Origin: Gluconobacter vitians
GTDB lineage: Bacteria; Pseudomonadota; Alphaproteobacteria; Acetobacterales; Acetobacteraceae
Length of the DNA stretch: 64,000 bases
Assembly (NCBI RefSeq): GCF_015244565.1
Contig: NZ_JABCQG010000004.1
Coordinates: forward strand, 157,688-221,687
Reading direction: 5' to 3'
In this document: positions 26,962 to 35,827 of the stretch, piece after piece
Layout: every line of letters begins with the position of its first letter
Position numbering within the stretch: position 1 is the stretch's first letter
Notes under the pieces: model-generated
Seen by the model: the letters and a program-made list of their open reading frames with translations, nothing else
The model's database searches: none
Told to the model about the DNA's origin: nothing
Position numbers and translations under genes: made by a program

Positions 26962-27623
26962 CTGCTTTTCTTGCCCTGATCGACCGTGACCTCCGTCTGG
27001 CATTCCGCTTCGGCGCCGACACGCTGGCCTCTCTGCTGTTCTTTATCTTATGTGGCAGCCTGTTCCCGCTGGCACTTGGCCCTTCGCCGGACCTGCTGCG
27101 ACACATGGGGCCAGGTATCATCTGGGTCTGTGCCCTGCTTGCCTGCCTGCTCCCGCTGGACCGGTTGTTCGGAGCGGAACTTGAGGACGGCTCCCTCGAC
27201 CTGCTGATGCTGACCGGCCCGGCCCCGGCCGCCGTGGCCTTTGCCAAGATGGCGGCACACTGGCTGACGACCGGCCTGCCGCTGCTGATCGCCAGCATCC
27301 CGCTCGGCATCATGCTCGGTGTCAAAGGCTCGGAACTTCCGCTCCTGCTGCTCGGCCTTGCGATGGGCACGATGTCCCTTTCGCTTCTGGGCGGCATGGC
27401 AGCCTCGATCGTGCTTGGCGCGCGGCGTGGCGGCGTGCTGCTGCCACTTCTGGTCCTGCCGCTTGCAACGCCTGTGCTGATCTTCGGCGCGGCCTCGTCC
27501 TATGCCGGACAGCTTGCAACATCACCTGCTGCCAGTCTGGATCTGCTGGGAGCGTGCCTCTTCGCCTGCCTGCCGCTGTGCCCTCTTGCTGCCGGACAGG
27601 GCCTTAAGGCTGCCGTGGGCTGA
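26958..27623 (+). CDS. ccmB: heme exporter membrane subunit CcmB
   Basis: 221 aa with six predicted membrane helices. Family marks are the start ALIDRDLRLAFRFGADTLAS, then LACLLPLDRLFGAELEDGSL and DLLMLTGPAPAAVAFAKMAA (consensus LDRLF..D..DGSLDLL). CcmB is the membrane partner of CcmA in the CcmABCD complex of system I cytochrome c maturation. Coupled to ccmA by a 4-base overlap. The next gene starts 103 bases later and is probably separate. Confidence 0.93.
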   Translation: MTAFLALIDRDLRLAFRFGADTLASLLFFILCGSLFPLALGPSPDLLRHMGPGIIWVCALLACLLPLDRLFGAELEDGSLDLLMLTGPAPAAVAFAKMAAHWLTTGLPLLIASIPLGIMLGVKGSELPLLLLGLAMGTMSLSLLGGMAASIVLGARRGGVLLPLLVLPLATPVLIFGAASSYAGQLATSPAASLDLLGACLFACLPLCPLAAGQGLKAAVG

Positions 27624-27726
27624 AGGACGTGTCATACCTTAACAGGTTGTCATCCGCAGGCCTTTGACGACATGACTCCTTTGTGAAACGACTGGACCAT
27701 ATTCGTTTCACATCGAGATCATCACC

Positions 27727-30700
27727 ATGCCCCAACGCCCGTCGCTCAGAAGCTCCCTTTTGTCCTGCGCAGCCCTGATGGGCTTCAGTCTCGGCATTGC
27801 TCAGGCCGAGCCGGGCTATCTGCGTGAACCCTCGATTTCCGGCCAGACCGTCCTGTTCAATGCCGAACAGTCCGTCTGGAGCGTCCCCCTCGCGGGCGGG
27901 CAGGCCCAGCGCCTGACAACCGTCCCGCAGGGGGCCAATGCCATTGATCCGCACCCCGTCATTTCCCCGGACGGCACCCAGACCGCATTTGCCGCCAATT
28001 TCGACGGTCCGACCGAAATCTATGTCATGCCCCGCAGTGGCGGCACACCCCGGCGCCTGACATTCGAGAACGTTGCCCGCCTGAAGATCATCGGCTGGGA
28101 CGCCCATGCCGGCATCCTCTATGCTGCCCCCGCCGCCACGGGGCCATATTACACCCAGACCGTCACCGCCATTGATCCGAAGACCAGCGCAAAGCACGTC
28201 TTTCCGCTCTCCGGCGTCAATGATACTGCCCTCAGCCCGGACGGACGCTGGCTCTATGCGGTCCGCTTCGGCCTCGCCACGACCGGCGATCACATGCGCG
28301 CCTATCGCGGTGGCGCCCTGTCCCAGCTCTGGCGTTTCGATCTTCAGAACGGCAAGGAAGCCGAGCGCATCGGCACGCATGACGCCAACCTCATCCGCCC
28401 GATGCCCTGGCGCGACCGGCTGATTGTCATTTCCGACGAGAACGGCCGTTACAATCTGTGGAGCCTCGCCACGGACGGCACGGACGCAAAGCAGCTTACC
28501 CATTTCACGGATTACAGCGTCCTCGAAGCCTCCATTTCCGGCGACCATATCGTGATGCGCAAGGGCGCGGACCTGTTCGATTTCAATCTGGCGAGCGGCG
28601 CGACCACCCCCATCAAAGTGGACCTGACCTCCGACAACCTGCCCCGCAGCCCGTACTGGCTGGAAAAGCCCACGCGCTTCCTGACGGCCTCGGCCATTTC
28701 CCCCAAAGGTGAGACCGCAGCCTTCACCATGCGCGGACATGTCGTTGTCGCAGGCGCTTCGCCGCGCCGCGTCGTCGTCCTCGCTACCCCGGACAATGTG
28801 CGCCTGCGCCTCGCCCAGATCACGCCGGACGGCAAATCCGTCATCGCCTTCAGCGACGTCAACGGCGATTCCGCCCTGTGGCACTTTGCAGCGGATGGCA
28901 GTGGCAAGGGCGAAGCCATCAGCCAGCCGTCACCGACTGAACCCGTGATCCTTTCGCTTTCGCCGGACGGAAAATACGCAGCCCATACCGATCTTCTGGG
29001 CCGGCTGTGGCTGACGGACCTCTCCACGAAGGCCGACAAGCTCGTCGATAACGCCACACAAGACGGCACCAACGTCTTCGACTCCCTGTCATGGTCCTCG
29101 GACGGCCATGTTCTGGCTTTCGTGCGCACCCGTGGTGCAAACCTGCGTCGTCAGATCGCACTCTACGTTCCCGCCACCGGCCAGACGAACTGGGTCACGG
29201 ACGGGCGCTACGAATCCTATACGCCGAGCTTCTCTCCGGACGGGAAATGGCTGTGGTTCCTTTCAGACCGCACCTTCTCGCTGTCCAATGGTTCACCCTG
29301 GGGTGACCGCAATATCGGCCCGGCCTTCCCGAAACGGACCGGCATTTATGCCCTGGCCCTTCAGGCTGGCGAACGCTTCCCGTTCCAGCCCGCCACCGAG
29401 CTGGACACGGCGGACAAAAAGCCTGACGCCGACAAAAAGGATGCCAAGAAGAAGGATACAGACAAAAAGAAGCCCCTTCCCGCCATCGAATGGGCTGGCC
29501 TTACAATGCGTCTGTATCAGGCTCCGGTTCCGGCCGGGGACTATAGTGGTCTTGGCGTCTCTGACGACTATCTGTTCACCATCGACAGCTCCGGTTCAGG
29601 CGATGGTCCGGGCGATCTGAAGTCGATCCATATCGACAATAACGAACACAAGATCGAAACCTACGCCGCGAAGATATCGGATTTCGACATCACGCCCGAC
29701 GGCAAGACCCTGTTGACCCTCAGCCGCAAGGGAAAGAACGCTCCTGACCTGCTCCTGACGCCGGCAGGCGAAAAGCAGCCCAAGGAACTGGCCGGCAAGA
29801 AGATCGAACTCGACCATCTGCGCCTGCGGATCGACCCCGGACAGGAGTGGTCGGACGAATTCGTGGATGCCTGGCGTCTGCACCGCGATCATTACTATGA
29901 CCGCGACCTGCACGGCGTGGACTGGAAAGCCGTGCGCGCCCATTTCGCGCCCTTCGTGGATCGTCTCGGGGACCGTGCGGATCTCGACGATCTGCTCGGC
30001 CAGATGGTGGCGGAAATCGGCGCCATGCACTCGCAGCTCCACGCGCCCACGACCGTCGATCAACCAGCCTCCAGCCTCATCGCGGGTCTTGGCGCGCATC
30101 TGACGCATGAGGATAACGGCTTTCGCATCGACCACATCTATCAGGGCGACCGCGACCTCCCGGACCAGCAGTCCCCACTCGCCGCCCCCGGCGTGGACGC
30201 CCGTGATGGAGACCTGATCGTCGCCGTCAACGGACAGCCCACGGCCGGACAGCCCGATCTGGGTTCGCTCCTTGCCGATCAGGCCGGAAAGCAGGTTCTC
30301 CTGACGCTCTCGCGCGCCGGAAAGGAACACAAGGTCATCGTAACCCCTGTTCCTTATATGAAAGAGCGTGACCTGCGTGCGCGGGACTGGGAAGTCGGGC
30401 GGGCGGATGTCGTCGATCGGGCCAGCCATGGCCGCATCGGCTATCTGCATCTGCAGTCCATGGTCGGGGACGACATGGAAGCCTTCGCCCGCGAGTTCTA
30501 TGCCAATATCGACAAGGATGGCCTGATCGTGGACGTCCGCGGCAATACGGGCGGCAATATCGACAGCTGGGTCCTCACCCAGCTCATGCGTCGCCCGTGG
30601 ATGTTCTGGGGCCGCTACGGCAATGCGCCTTCGGTGGACATGCAGCAGTCCTTTCAGGGCCGCCTGATCGTCCTCTCCGATGAGATGACCTATTCGGACG

Positions 30701-31047
30701 GCGAGACTTTCTCGCAGGGCATCAAGTCCCTGCACATCGCCCCGCTGCTTGGCGAGCGCACGGCGGGTGCCGGCGTCTGGCTGTCTGACGGAGACCGTCT
30801 GATTGACAACGGCAATGCCCGTACGGCCGAAAACCCGTATTTCGACCTGAACGGACACTGGCTGGTCGAGAACAGAGGCGTTTCTCCGGATATCGAGGTC
30901 GAGAACATGCCGGTCGCCACCTTCAACGGACAGGATCAGCAGCTCGACGCCGCCATCGCCTGGCTCCGCAAGGACATGGCCGACCATCCGCGCATGGACC
31001 TCAAGCCGGAGGCCTTTCCGGTGCAGAAGCCTGCTGCCCCTCGCTAA
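27727..31047 (+). CDS. tricorn-like S41 family peptidase with beta-propeller and PDZ domains
   Basis: 1106 aa with a signal peptide (1-27, ending IAQAEP), so probably periplasmic. Residues about 30-560 are WD40/TolB-like propeller repeats (PVISPDGTQTAFAANFDGPT, PSFSPDGKWLWFLSDRTFS). A Lys/Asp-rich insert (about 560-580) interrupts the second propeller. A helical domain contains WRLHRDHYYDRDLHGVDW, then come a PDZ domain (about 800-880) and the catalytic S41 domain. The tricorn nucleophile is seen as LSDEMTYSDGETF (Ser990), with VDVRGNTGGNIDSW and GVSPDIEVENMP around it. The archaeal tricorn protease trims peptides; an exported version may degrade imported or misfolded proteins. Confidence 0.9.
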   Translation: MPQRPSLRSSLLSCAALMGFSLGIAQAEPGYLREPSISGQTVLFNAEQSVWSVPLAGGQAQRLTTVPQGANAIDPHPVISPDGTQTAFAANFDGPTEIYVMPRSGGTPRRLTFENVARLKIIGWDAHAGILYAAPAATGPYYTQTVTAIDPKTSAKHVFPLSGVNDTALSPDGRWLYAVRFGLATTGDHMRAYRGGALSQLWRFDLQNGKEAERIGTHDANLIRPMPWRDRLIVISDENGRYNLWSLATDGTDAKQLTHFTDYSVLEASISGDHIVMRKGADLFDFNLASGATTPIKVDLTSDNLPRSPYWLEKPTRFLTASAISPKGETAAFTMRGHVVVAGASPRRVVVLATPDNVRLRLAQITPDGKSVIAFSDVNGDSALWHFAADGSGKGEAISQPSPTEPVILSLSPDGKYAAHTDLLGRLWLTDLSTKADKLVDNATQDGTNVFDSLSWSSDGHVLAFVRTRGANLRRQIALYVPATGQTNWVTDGRYESYTPSFSPDGKWLWFLSDRTFSLSNGSPWGDRNIGPAFPKRTGIYALALQAGERFPFQPATELDTADKKPDADKKDAKKKDTDKKKPLPAIEWAGLTMRLYQAPVPAGDYSGLGVSDDYLFTIDSSGSGDGPGDLKSIHIDNNEHKIETYAAKISDFDITPDGKTLLTLSRKGKNAPDLLLTPAGEKQPKELAGKKIELDHLRLRIDPGQEWSDEFVDAWRLHRDHYYDRDLHGVDWKAVRAHFAPFVDRLGDRADLDDLLGQMVAEIGAMHSQLHAPTTVDQPASSLIAGLGAHLTHEDNGFRIDHIYQGDRDLPDQQSPLAAPGVDARDGDLIVAVNGQPTAGQPDLGSLLADQAGKQVLLTLSRAGKEHKVIVTPVPYMKERDLRARDWEVGRADVVDRASHGRIGYLHLQSMVGDDMEAFAREFYANIDKDGLIVDVRGNTGGNIDSWVLTQLMRRPWMFWGRYGNAPSVDMQQSFQGRLIVLSDEMTYSDGETFSQGIKSLHIAPLLGERTAGAGVWLSDGDRLIDNGNARTAENPYFDLNGHWLVENRGVSPDIEVENMPVATFNGQDQQLDAAIAWLRKDMADHPRMDLKPEAFPVQKPAAPR

Positions 31048-31059
31048 TTCTGAAAAGTT

Positions 31060-31090
31060 CTGATGGATCGGCAGAGTGCTGATCCATCAG
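31060..31090 (+). other. perfect inverted repeat after the tricorn-like gene
   Basis: CTGATGGATC and GATCCATCAG form a 10-bp stem with an 11-base loop, starting 13 bases after the stop codon. No T-run follows, so it may be a 3'-end stabiliser or Rho-independent-like hairpin of low efficiency, or a protein-binding dyad. Confidence 0.45.
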
Positions 31091-31163
31091 GATACGAAGA
31101 CATGCGAGCTGTTAAAGAGGTCACCAGATCTGTCGATGACCCAACAAAATCAGGTCAAACCCG

Positions 31164-31361
31164 ATGATGGAATTTTCGTTGGCGGTTCTGGCTGCGGTTT
31201 CAGTTCTTCTATTTGTTTATATCATATTTAATCATAGAAATATTTTCATTTATAAACACATATCAGGGAATATAATCCTGTTATTATTTATAATTATTCT
31301 ATTTCTAATCATATTTTATGCTTTTTATATAATTTGCCTGCTCATTTTCATAATCCAATAG
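31164..31361 (+). CDS. small hydrophobic ORF in an AT-rich islet
   Basis: 65 aa, almost entirely hydrophobic with two probable membrane helices (about 5-22 and 36-62), very rich in Ile, Leu and Phe. No family is recognised. The DNA from about 31190 to 31375 is strikingly AT-rich against the GC-rich surroundings. The Shine-Dalgarno is weak. It could be a small toxin-like or regulatory membrane peptide, but an AT-rich non-coding stretch would also give such a frame, so the coding call is tentative. Confidence 0.3.
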   Translation: MMEFSLAVLAAVSVLLFVYIIFNHRNIFIYKHISGNIILLLFIIILFLIIFYAFYIICLLIFIIQ

Positions 31362-31399
31362 AACACGATCAAATTACAGCACACTCTATGGATCAGGAT

Positions 31400-31948
31400 T
31401 CAGAGCATCCGGTCCATGATGCTGTCCTTGCGACCATAGCGATGAAGCAGCGCGGCAATCACATGCCCGGCGATCAGCACCCCCAGAACCCATGACGAGA
31501 ACTGGTGCAGCACATTCACCAGCGGCACGAAAACCGGTGCCTTATGCGCCAGAGGCGGCAGATTGACGACCCACATCATCGGGATCGGCAGACCATGAAC
31601 TGAACTCCGCACCCATCCTGTTAACGGCACGACCAGCATCATCGCATACAGTCCGAAATGCCCAACCTGAACCGCCAGACGCTCTTCTTCAGGGATCTCC
31701 GCCGACATAACAGGGGGGCGATACGTCGCCCGCCAGACAAGCCGTAGGACGGTGAGGACGATGATGAAAGGTCCGATTTCCTTGTGGATCAGCAGCAGGA
31801 ACGCCTTCTGCGGCGTCGCCGCATGCGGCATGATCCGTCCCACATAAAACCCGAGAAGCCACAGCGGAATGATGATCGCCGCCATGCTCCAGTGAAACAT
31901 CCTGGCCACAAGGGAATAACGCTGGAACGGCGGAAGGATCTTGTCCAT
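31400..31948 (-). CDS. cytochrome b561
   Basis: 182 aa, four membrane helices. Cytochrome b561 carries two b-type hemes and moves electrons between quinol and other carriers in the inner membrane. The expected heme histidines are visible in MFHWSMAAIIIPLWLLGF, LIHKEIGPFIIVLTVLRLVW, HFGLYAMMLVVPLTGW and VLGVLIAGHVIAALLHRYG. It starts MDKILPPFQRYSL at 31948 and is divergent from the yqaA-like gene across 144 bases. Such proteins are common in respiratory chains of acetic acid bacteria. Confidence 0.92.
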   Translation of the reverse strand: MDKILPPFQRYSLVARMFHWSMAAIIIPLWLLGFYVGRIMPHAATPQKAFLLLIHKEIGPFIIVLTVLRLVWRATYRPPVMSAEIPEEERLAVQVGHFGLYAMMLVVPLTGWVRSSVHGLPIPMMWVVNLPPLAHKAPVFVPLVNVLHQFSSWVLGVLIAGHVIAALLHRYGRKDSIMDRML

Positions 31949-32092
31949 GAAACGGCAGCACTCCGGAAGAACGGTTCCGCTTTCTATAACCCGTTCCCTG
32001 GCCCGAACACACGTTGCGCAGGGTTACGGATTTTCAAGCGTGAGCAGGACGGCTAGGACAGCCTGTACGCCCTCACAGGACACCCGACCGCC

Positions 32093-32671
32093 ATGCTGAC
32101 ACTGCTGTACACGCGCATTACCGAACTCGCCGCGTCTCCGCGCGCCGTCTGGTGGCTGGTCATTGTCGCGATGGCAGAGGCCTCGGTCTTTCCGCTGCCA
32201 GTGGACCTGATGCTCGTCCCCATGCTGCTCGCCAACCGTGAACGGGCCTGGTTTCTGGCTTTCGTGTGTACGCTGGCCAGTGTCGCGGGCGGGTTGATCG
32301 GTTGGATTCTTGGCGCGTTCCTCATGGAGCATATCGGCATGCCGATCGCGCATTTCTATCATGCTGATCAGCGCATCCTGAACCTTGAGGCCATGTTCCG
32401 CCATTACGGCGTGTGGATCATCCTCGCCAAGGGCCTGACCCCGCTCCCCTATAAGTTCGTCACCTTGGCTGCCGGGGCCGCCCATTTCTCGCTGCTGCCC
32501 TTCATCGCGGCCAGTATCGTCACCCGCGGCGCCCGCTTCTTTCTCGAAGCCGCCCTGCTCCGCACGTTCGGTGAACCCATCCGCGATTTCATCGAGAAGC
32601 GTCTGGCTCTGGTCCTTCTGGGCGCTCTCCTCCTGATCGCAGGCGGCATCGCCCTGATCGAGTTTCTCTGA
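32093..32671 (+). CDS. YqaA family (DedA-like/VTT domain) membrane protein
   Basis: 192 aa with about five membrane helices. The family pattern is seen in MAEASVFPLPVDLMLVPMLL, SVAGGLIGWILGAFLMEHIG and ILAKGLTPLPYKFVTLAAGA; the Pro-containing re-entrant segments (FPLPVD and TPLPYK) are typical of VTT/DedA-like proteins. Such proteins have been proposed to act as lipid scramblases or flippases, but for YqaA the role is open. It ends at a bidirectional terminator. Confidence 0.88.
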   Translation: MLTLLYTRITELAASPRAVWWLVIVAMAEASVFPLPVDLMLVPMLLANRERAWFLAFVCTLASVAGGLIGWILGAFLMEHIGMPIAHFYHADQRILNLEAMFRHYGVWIILAKGLTPLPYKFVTLAAGAAHFSLLPFIAASIVTRGARFFLEAALLRTFGEPIRDFIEKRLALVLLGALLLIAGGIALIEFL

Positions 32672-32684
32672 GAGGCCAGCACAT

Positions 32685-32719
32685 AAAAAAAAGCCCGGCG
32701 TGAGTGCCGGGCTTTTTTT
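32685..32719. terminator. bidirectional intrinsic terminator
   Basis: GCCCGGC / GCCGGGC 7-bp stem with a GTGAGT loop, flanked by eight A on the left and seven T on the right. It lies between the convergent yqaA-like and lytic transglycosylase genes. Confidence 0.92.
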
Positions 32720-32739
32720 ATGCAATCAGGTCGAAAGAC

Positions 32740-34704
32740 TCAGTTCAGTGCCATCCGCTCATGCGCCATGGCCTGCTCTTCTCCAAAAGACGGCCATTCG
32801 GAGCGTGTCAGCGCCTTCAGCGACGGCGAAGGCAGACCCATGCGATGCGCATAAAGCCAGGTGTAGGTCAGGGCACGATGGACATAATCGCGCGTCTCAC
32901 CACTAGGGAGCGTTTCCATGAAGAACAGCGGATCATGCATGTCCGCTTTCTGCGCGCCTTCCCAACGCGCAATCGCGCCCGGGCCGGCATTATAGGACGC
33001 CAGAACCCGAACCAGATCTCCGCCTTCGGGTGGGGCAACCGTCGCAACCCGGCTCGACTGGTTCGCCAGATACAGCACGTAAAGCTGTCCGATCTCCAGA
33101 TTGGAGGACGGATTGTGCAGCCGGCTGACCATATCCGGCGCAACAGGGATTACCGCCACACCATGCGCGTCATAGGTCATGTGCGACGTGGTCACGAAGC
33201 TGGCCGTGACAGGACGGATCTGCATGAGACCATGCGCCCCCGCACCTGACGTCGCCGACGGGTCGAAATTGGATTCAACCCGCGTCAGGGCATAGACCAG
33301 CGCCGGATTCATCCGGAAGCCATGGCTGGGCTTCAGGGACGGCAGGGGAAGCGGCGACGGCTTCGTCACCTGCGCTTCCTGATGCATGATGAGAGAGGCG
33401 AGTTGTTCGGACAGATCCTCATAACCCGCTGCCTGCGCCACAAGCTGCAGCGAACGCGACTGTGCACTATCCGCTGCAACATCCATCCACATGCGCCGGA
33501 TCAGGTTTTCGGCCCGCATCCGCTCACCGACCTGCAGCAGTGCAAAAAGCTGACGGCCCTGCGGAAGGGCGCTCACAGCCTCGACATCGATTTCCGCAAG
33601 AACGGGCACCGGATCGTGCAGCGTGACTTCCACGCCCCCGTCCGGCAGACGCGCATGACCGTGCCGTCCAAGTTCAAGCGTCTGGGATGCCAGAATGCCG
33701 TAGAATGTCTCGTGATGAATGGCCGCGCGATGCAGCCACTTCACATAGCCCGTCATGTCATGACGCCGACCTTCGGCACGCGCCGCCCAGAACGCAGCCG
33801 CGGCACGGACCTCAACCACCGTAATAGGGGCATTCGCCGCAGACTGGAACAGATCATAGGCCGCTTCGATATGGCCTTCACGCCAGGCCGCAAGCCCGGC
33901 CACGTAAGCCGGAAGCCCGACCTGGCTCTTGCCACGGCCAAATCCCGCACTGCCCTGTCGCAGAGCCAGGAGGGTCTCCCCCTGTGATAGCAGGCCCAGC
34001 GCGACCTCACCGTAAAGCTGGGCCGCATAAGGCGCTGTCATTCCTGGCGTAATGTCCACGAGATGCAGCGCACTTTCCGCACCGCGCACACCTGTCAGCA
34101 CCCGCTCCTGAACCGTCCGGTCCAGCAGCGGATTGCGTGCAAAGGCATGCATCAGCGGATCGGCCGGTGCAGACGTTCCCTTCACATCATCAGCACGCGC
34201 ATCGGGTGCGAGCGGGTGAATGAAGGACTGCGGCTGTACGGTCCCGGGAAGCGCAACCTTCAGAAGCAGTGCCTGAATGTTCGCAGCGTCAGGCTGCGAA
34301 GCATAATCATGAAGCCATTCGCGGAGCTGTTCTGCTGCCGGATGGGCACCCGGCGCCAGATAACGCTCGGCCAGCACATCCGGCAGCAGGACATGATCCG
34401 TCACCAGACGCATCTGGTCCTGAACAATACGGGCATTACCTTCCCGCTGGGCCTGGAAGATCAGCCGGTAGCGGCTGGCCATGGCCGCAGTGAGCGGATG
34501 GGGCAGCGAGACGACGCCATCGCCACCAAGGGCGGGACGGGCTTCGGCAAAAGCGGTTTCATCCCCCACCCGCTCCGGCTGGGGAGGGAGGTTTCGTGTG
34601 CTTTCCGCACGCGCCGGAGACAGCGAGCCACCGGCCAGAATCAGCACACTGACGAGCAGAGCCCGTGCGGTACTGCCTGAAATGAAAGGGGATATCCTTC
34701 GCAT
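32740..34704 (-). CDS. soluble-type lytic murein transglycosylase (Slt70-like)
   Basis: 654 aa with a signal peptide (1-33, ending SPARAE). A long helical superhelix (about 60-450), like the Slt70 U-domain, precedes the catalytic domain. The catalytic motif is VYALTRVESNFDPSATSGAG, with the Glu in RVESNF, then HGLMQIRP and VLASYNAGPGAIARW. This enzyme cleaves peptidoglycan with formation of anhydromuramyl products in the periplasm. It lies 181 bases downstream of the UDG gene on the same strand, so it probably has its own promoter. Confidence 0.93.
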   Translation of the reverse strand: MRRISPFISGSTARALLVSVLILAGGSLSPARAESTRNLPPQPERVGDETAFAEARPALGGDGVVSLPHPLTAAMASRYRLIFQAQREGNARIVQDQMRLVTDHVLLPDVLAERYLAPGAHPAAEQLREWLHDYASQPDAANIQALLLKVALPGTVQPQSFIHPLAPDARADDVKGTSAPADPLMHAFARNPLLDRTVQERVLTGVRGAESALHLVDITPGMTAPYAAQLYGEVALGLLSQGETLLALRQGSAGFGRGKSQVGLPAYVAGLAAWREGHIEAAYDLFQSAANAPITVVEVRAAAAFWAARAEGRRHDMTGYVKWLHRAAIHHETFYGILASQTLELGRHGHARLPDGGVEVTLHDPVPVLAEIDVEAVSALPQGRQLFALLQVGERMRAENLIRRMWMDVAADSAQSRSLQLVAQAAGYEDLSEQLASLIMHQEAQVTKPSPLPLPSLKPSHGFRMNPALVYALTRVESNFDPSATSGAGAHGLMQIRPVTASFVTTSHMTYDAHGVAVIPVAPDMVSRLHNPSSNLEIGQLYVLYLANQSSRVATVAPPEGGDLVRVLASYNAGPGAIARWEGAQKADMHDPLFFMETLPSGETRDYVHRALTYTWLYAHRMGLPSPSLKALTRSEWPSFGEEQAMAHERMALN

Positions 34705-34885
34705 AGCAGCGGGTTGCTACCCGCTTTGCCTGCCGTTGGCAAGAACTTGTTAAGTTCCCCACATCCTTGGACTGGGCAATGATATAACCCAACCCCAAAA
34801 CAATCCAGTGGCAAACACCTGTCTTCGCGCGTTTTTTACGTTTTCTCGAAGTTTTTTAACGCCAGGATTTGTACCCGTCTGGTCC

Positions 34886-35728
34886 TCATTCTCCCGGATG
34901 CAGTTTCTCCATCAAAATCAGGAGATCCTGCCAGGCATTCCGCCGTGCAGCCGCACTTGCGCGCAGCTGAAGCGGATGCCGCATCGGCAGGAGCGGTACC
35001 GGAGTCGCAAGCCCGGGAACCGGAACCTCCGTCCACTTCCCCCGCAGCCGTCCGACAGCCGCATCGGGCCCCAGCAGCATCTTCAGCGGCGTCACCCCCA
35101 TCGTCACCAGATAGCGCGGCCGACACAGGGCAATTGTCCGCAGCAGGAGCGGATGACAGGCCTGCATCTCCGCATCACTTGGCGTGCGCCCCCCTGGAGG
35201 ACGCCATGGCAGGGCTGGCGCCATCGAAATCTCCTCCCGCTCCATCCCGACCGAACGCAGCATCTTCTCCAGCAGCGTGCCCGCTTCACCGGCAAAAAGC
35301 GTCCCCGAACGGTCTTCGTCCGCATCCGGAGCCTCCCCGATCAGCATGAAAGGCGCGTTCTCCACAAAAACCGGCTCCAGCCGATGCGTCGCGGTCCGGG
35401 CCAGAAACAGATCGTCAGGTGCCGCGGTCAGTCGCATCAGCGTCGGCAGATCAGGCGCTTCCTCCACCGCACGCAGACTGGCCACCGATGTCGATGCGCC
35501 TCCCGTTCTCGCCACGGCCGCACGCCCGGCACCCTGCCCCGCAGACACATCCTGCGCGCCCCGGGCCGACGCTTCCTGTGCACTGCCCATACGTGGAGGC
35601 AATTGCGGCGGCGCCTCGGAAAGGCGGTCCACCGGCAGTTCGCACAGAGCCTCGTCGGCTCCCCATTCATACTGTAGCTGGAGCGCGGCCAGCAGTTCGG
35701 CCCGGCTCACGACTGGCTGGGGCGTCAT
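34886..35728 (-). CDS. family 4-like uracil-DNA glycosylase lacking most Fe-S cysteines
   Basis: 280 aa. Residues 1-85 are an Ala/Gly/Arg-rich, poorly conserved region. The UDG fold begins near 90. Motif 1 is LIGEAPDADEDRSGTLFAGE (family 4 usually GEAPGxxED), then AGTLLEKMLRSVGMER, WRPPGGRTPSDAEMQACHPL, LVTMGVTPLKMLLG and the C-terminal HPLQLR. Family 4 enzymes hold a [4Fe-4S] cluster with four cysteines. Here the CxxC-like pair is absent in LPTLMRLTAAPDDLFLA, the third site is Trp175, and only Cys191 (QACHPL) remains. It may be cluster-free or non-catalytic. Confidence 0.78.
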   Translation of the reverse strand: MTPQPVVSRAELLAALQLQYEWGADEALCELPVDRLSEAPPQLPPRMGSAQEASARGAQDVSAGQGAGRAAVARTGGASTSVASLRAVEEAPDLPTLMRLTAAPDDLFLARTATHRLEPVFVENAPFMLIGEAPDADEDRSGTLFAGEAGTLLEKMLRSVGMEREEISMAPALPWRPPGGRTPSDAEMQACHPLLLRTIALCRPRYLVTMGVTPLKMLLGPDAAVGRLRGKWTEVPVPGLATPVPLLPMRHPLQLRASAAARRNAWQDLLILMEKLHPGE

Positions 35729-35827
35729 GGTCTATCCGTTCTGGTTGCCTCCCGCCCCTCTACCACAGGACCCCGAACGGGATGCCGGTTGGCGTGGGGG
35801 GCCAAGAGGGCTAGAGTTTCCTCCATT

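Noticed and set aside
27604..28884. 426-codon minus-strand frame over the tricorn-like gene
   Set aside because: Antisense to propeller repeats with clear homology on the plus strand.
34705..34885. Promoter for the lytic transglycosylase gene
   Set aside because: TTGCCA and TATATC-like boxes are present but their spacing is not acceptable, so no call was made.
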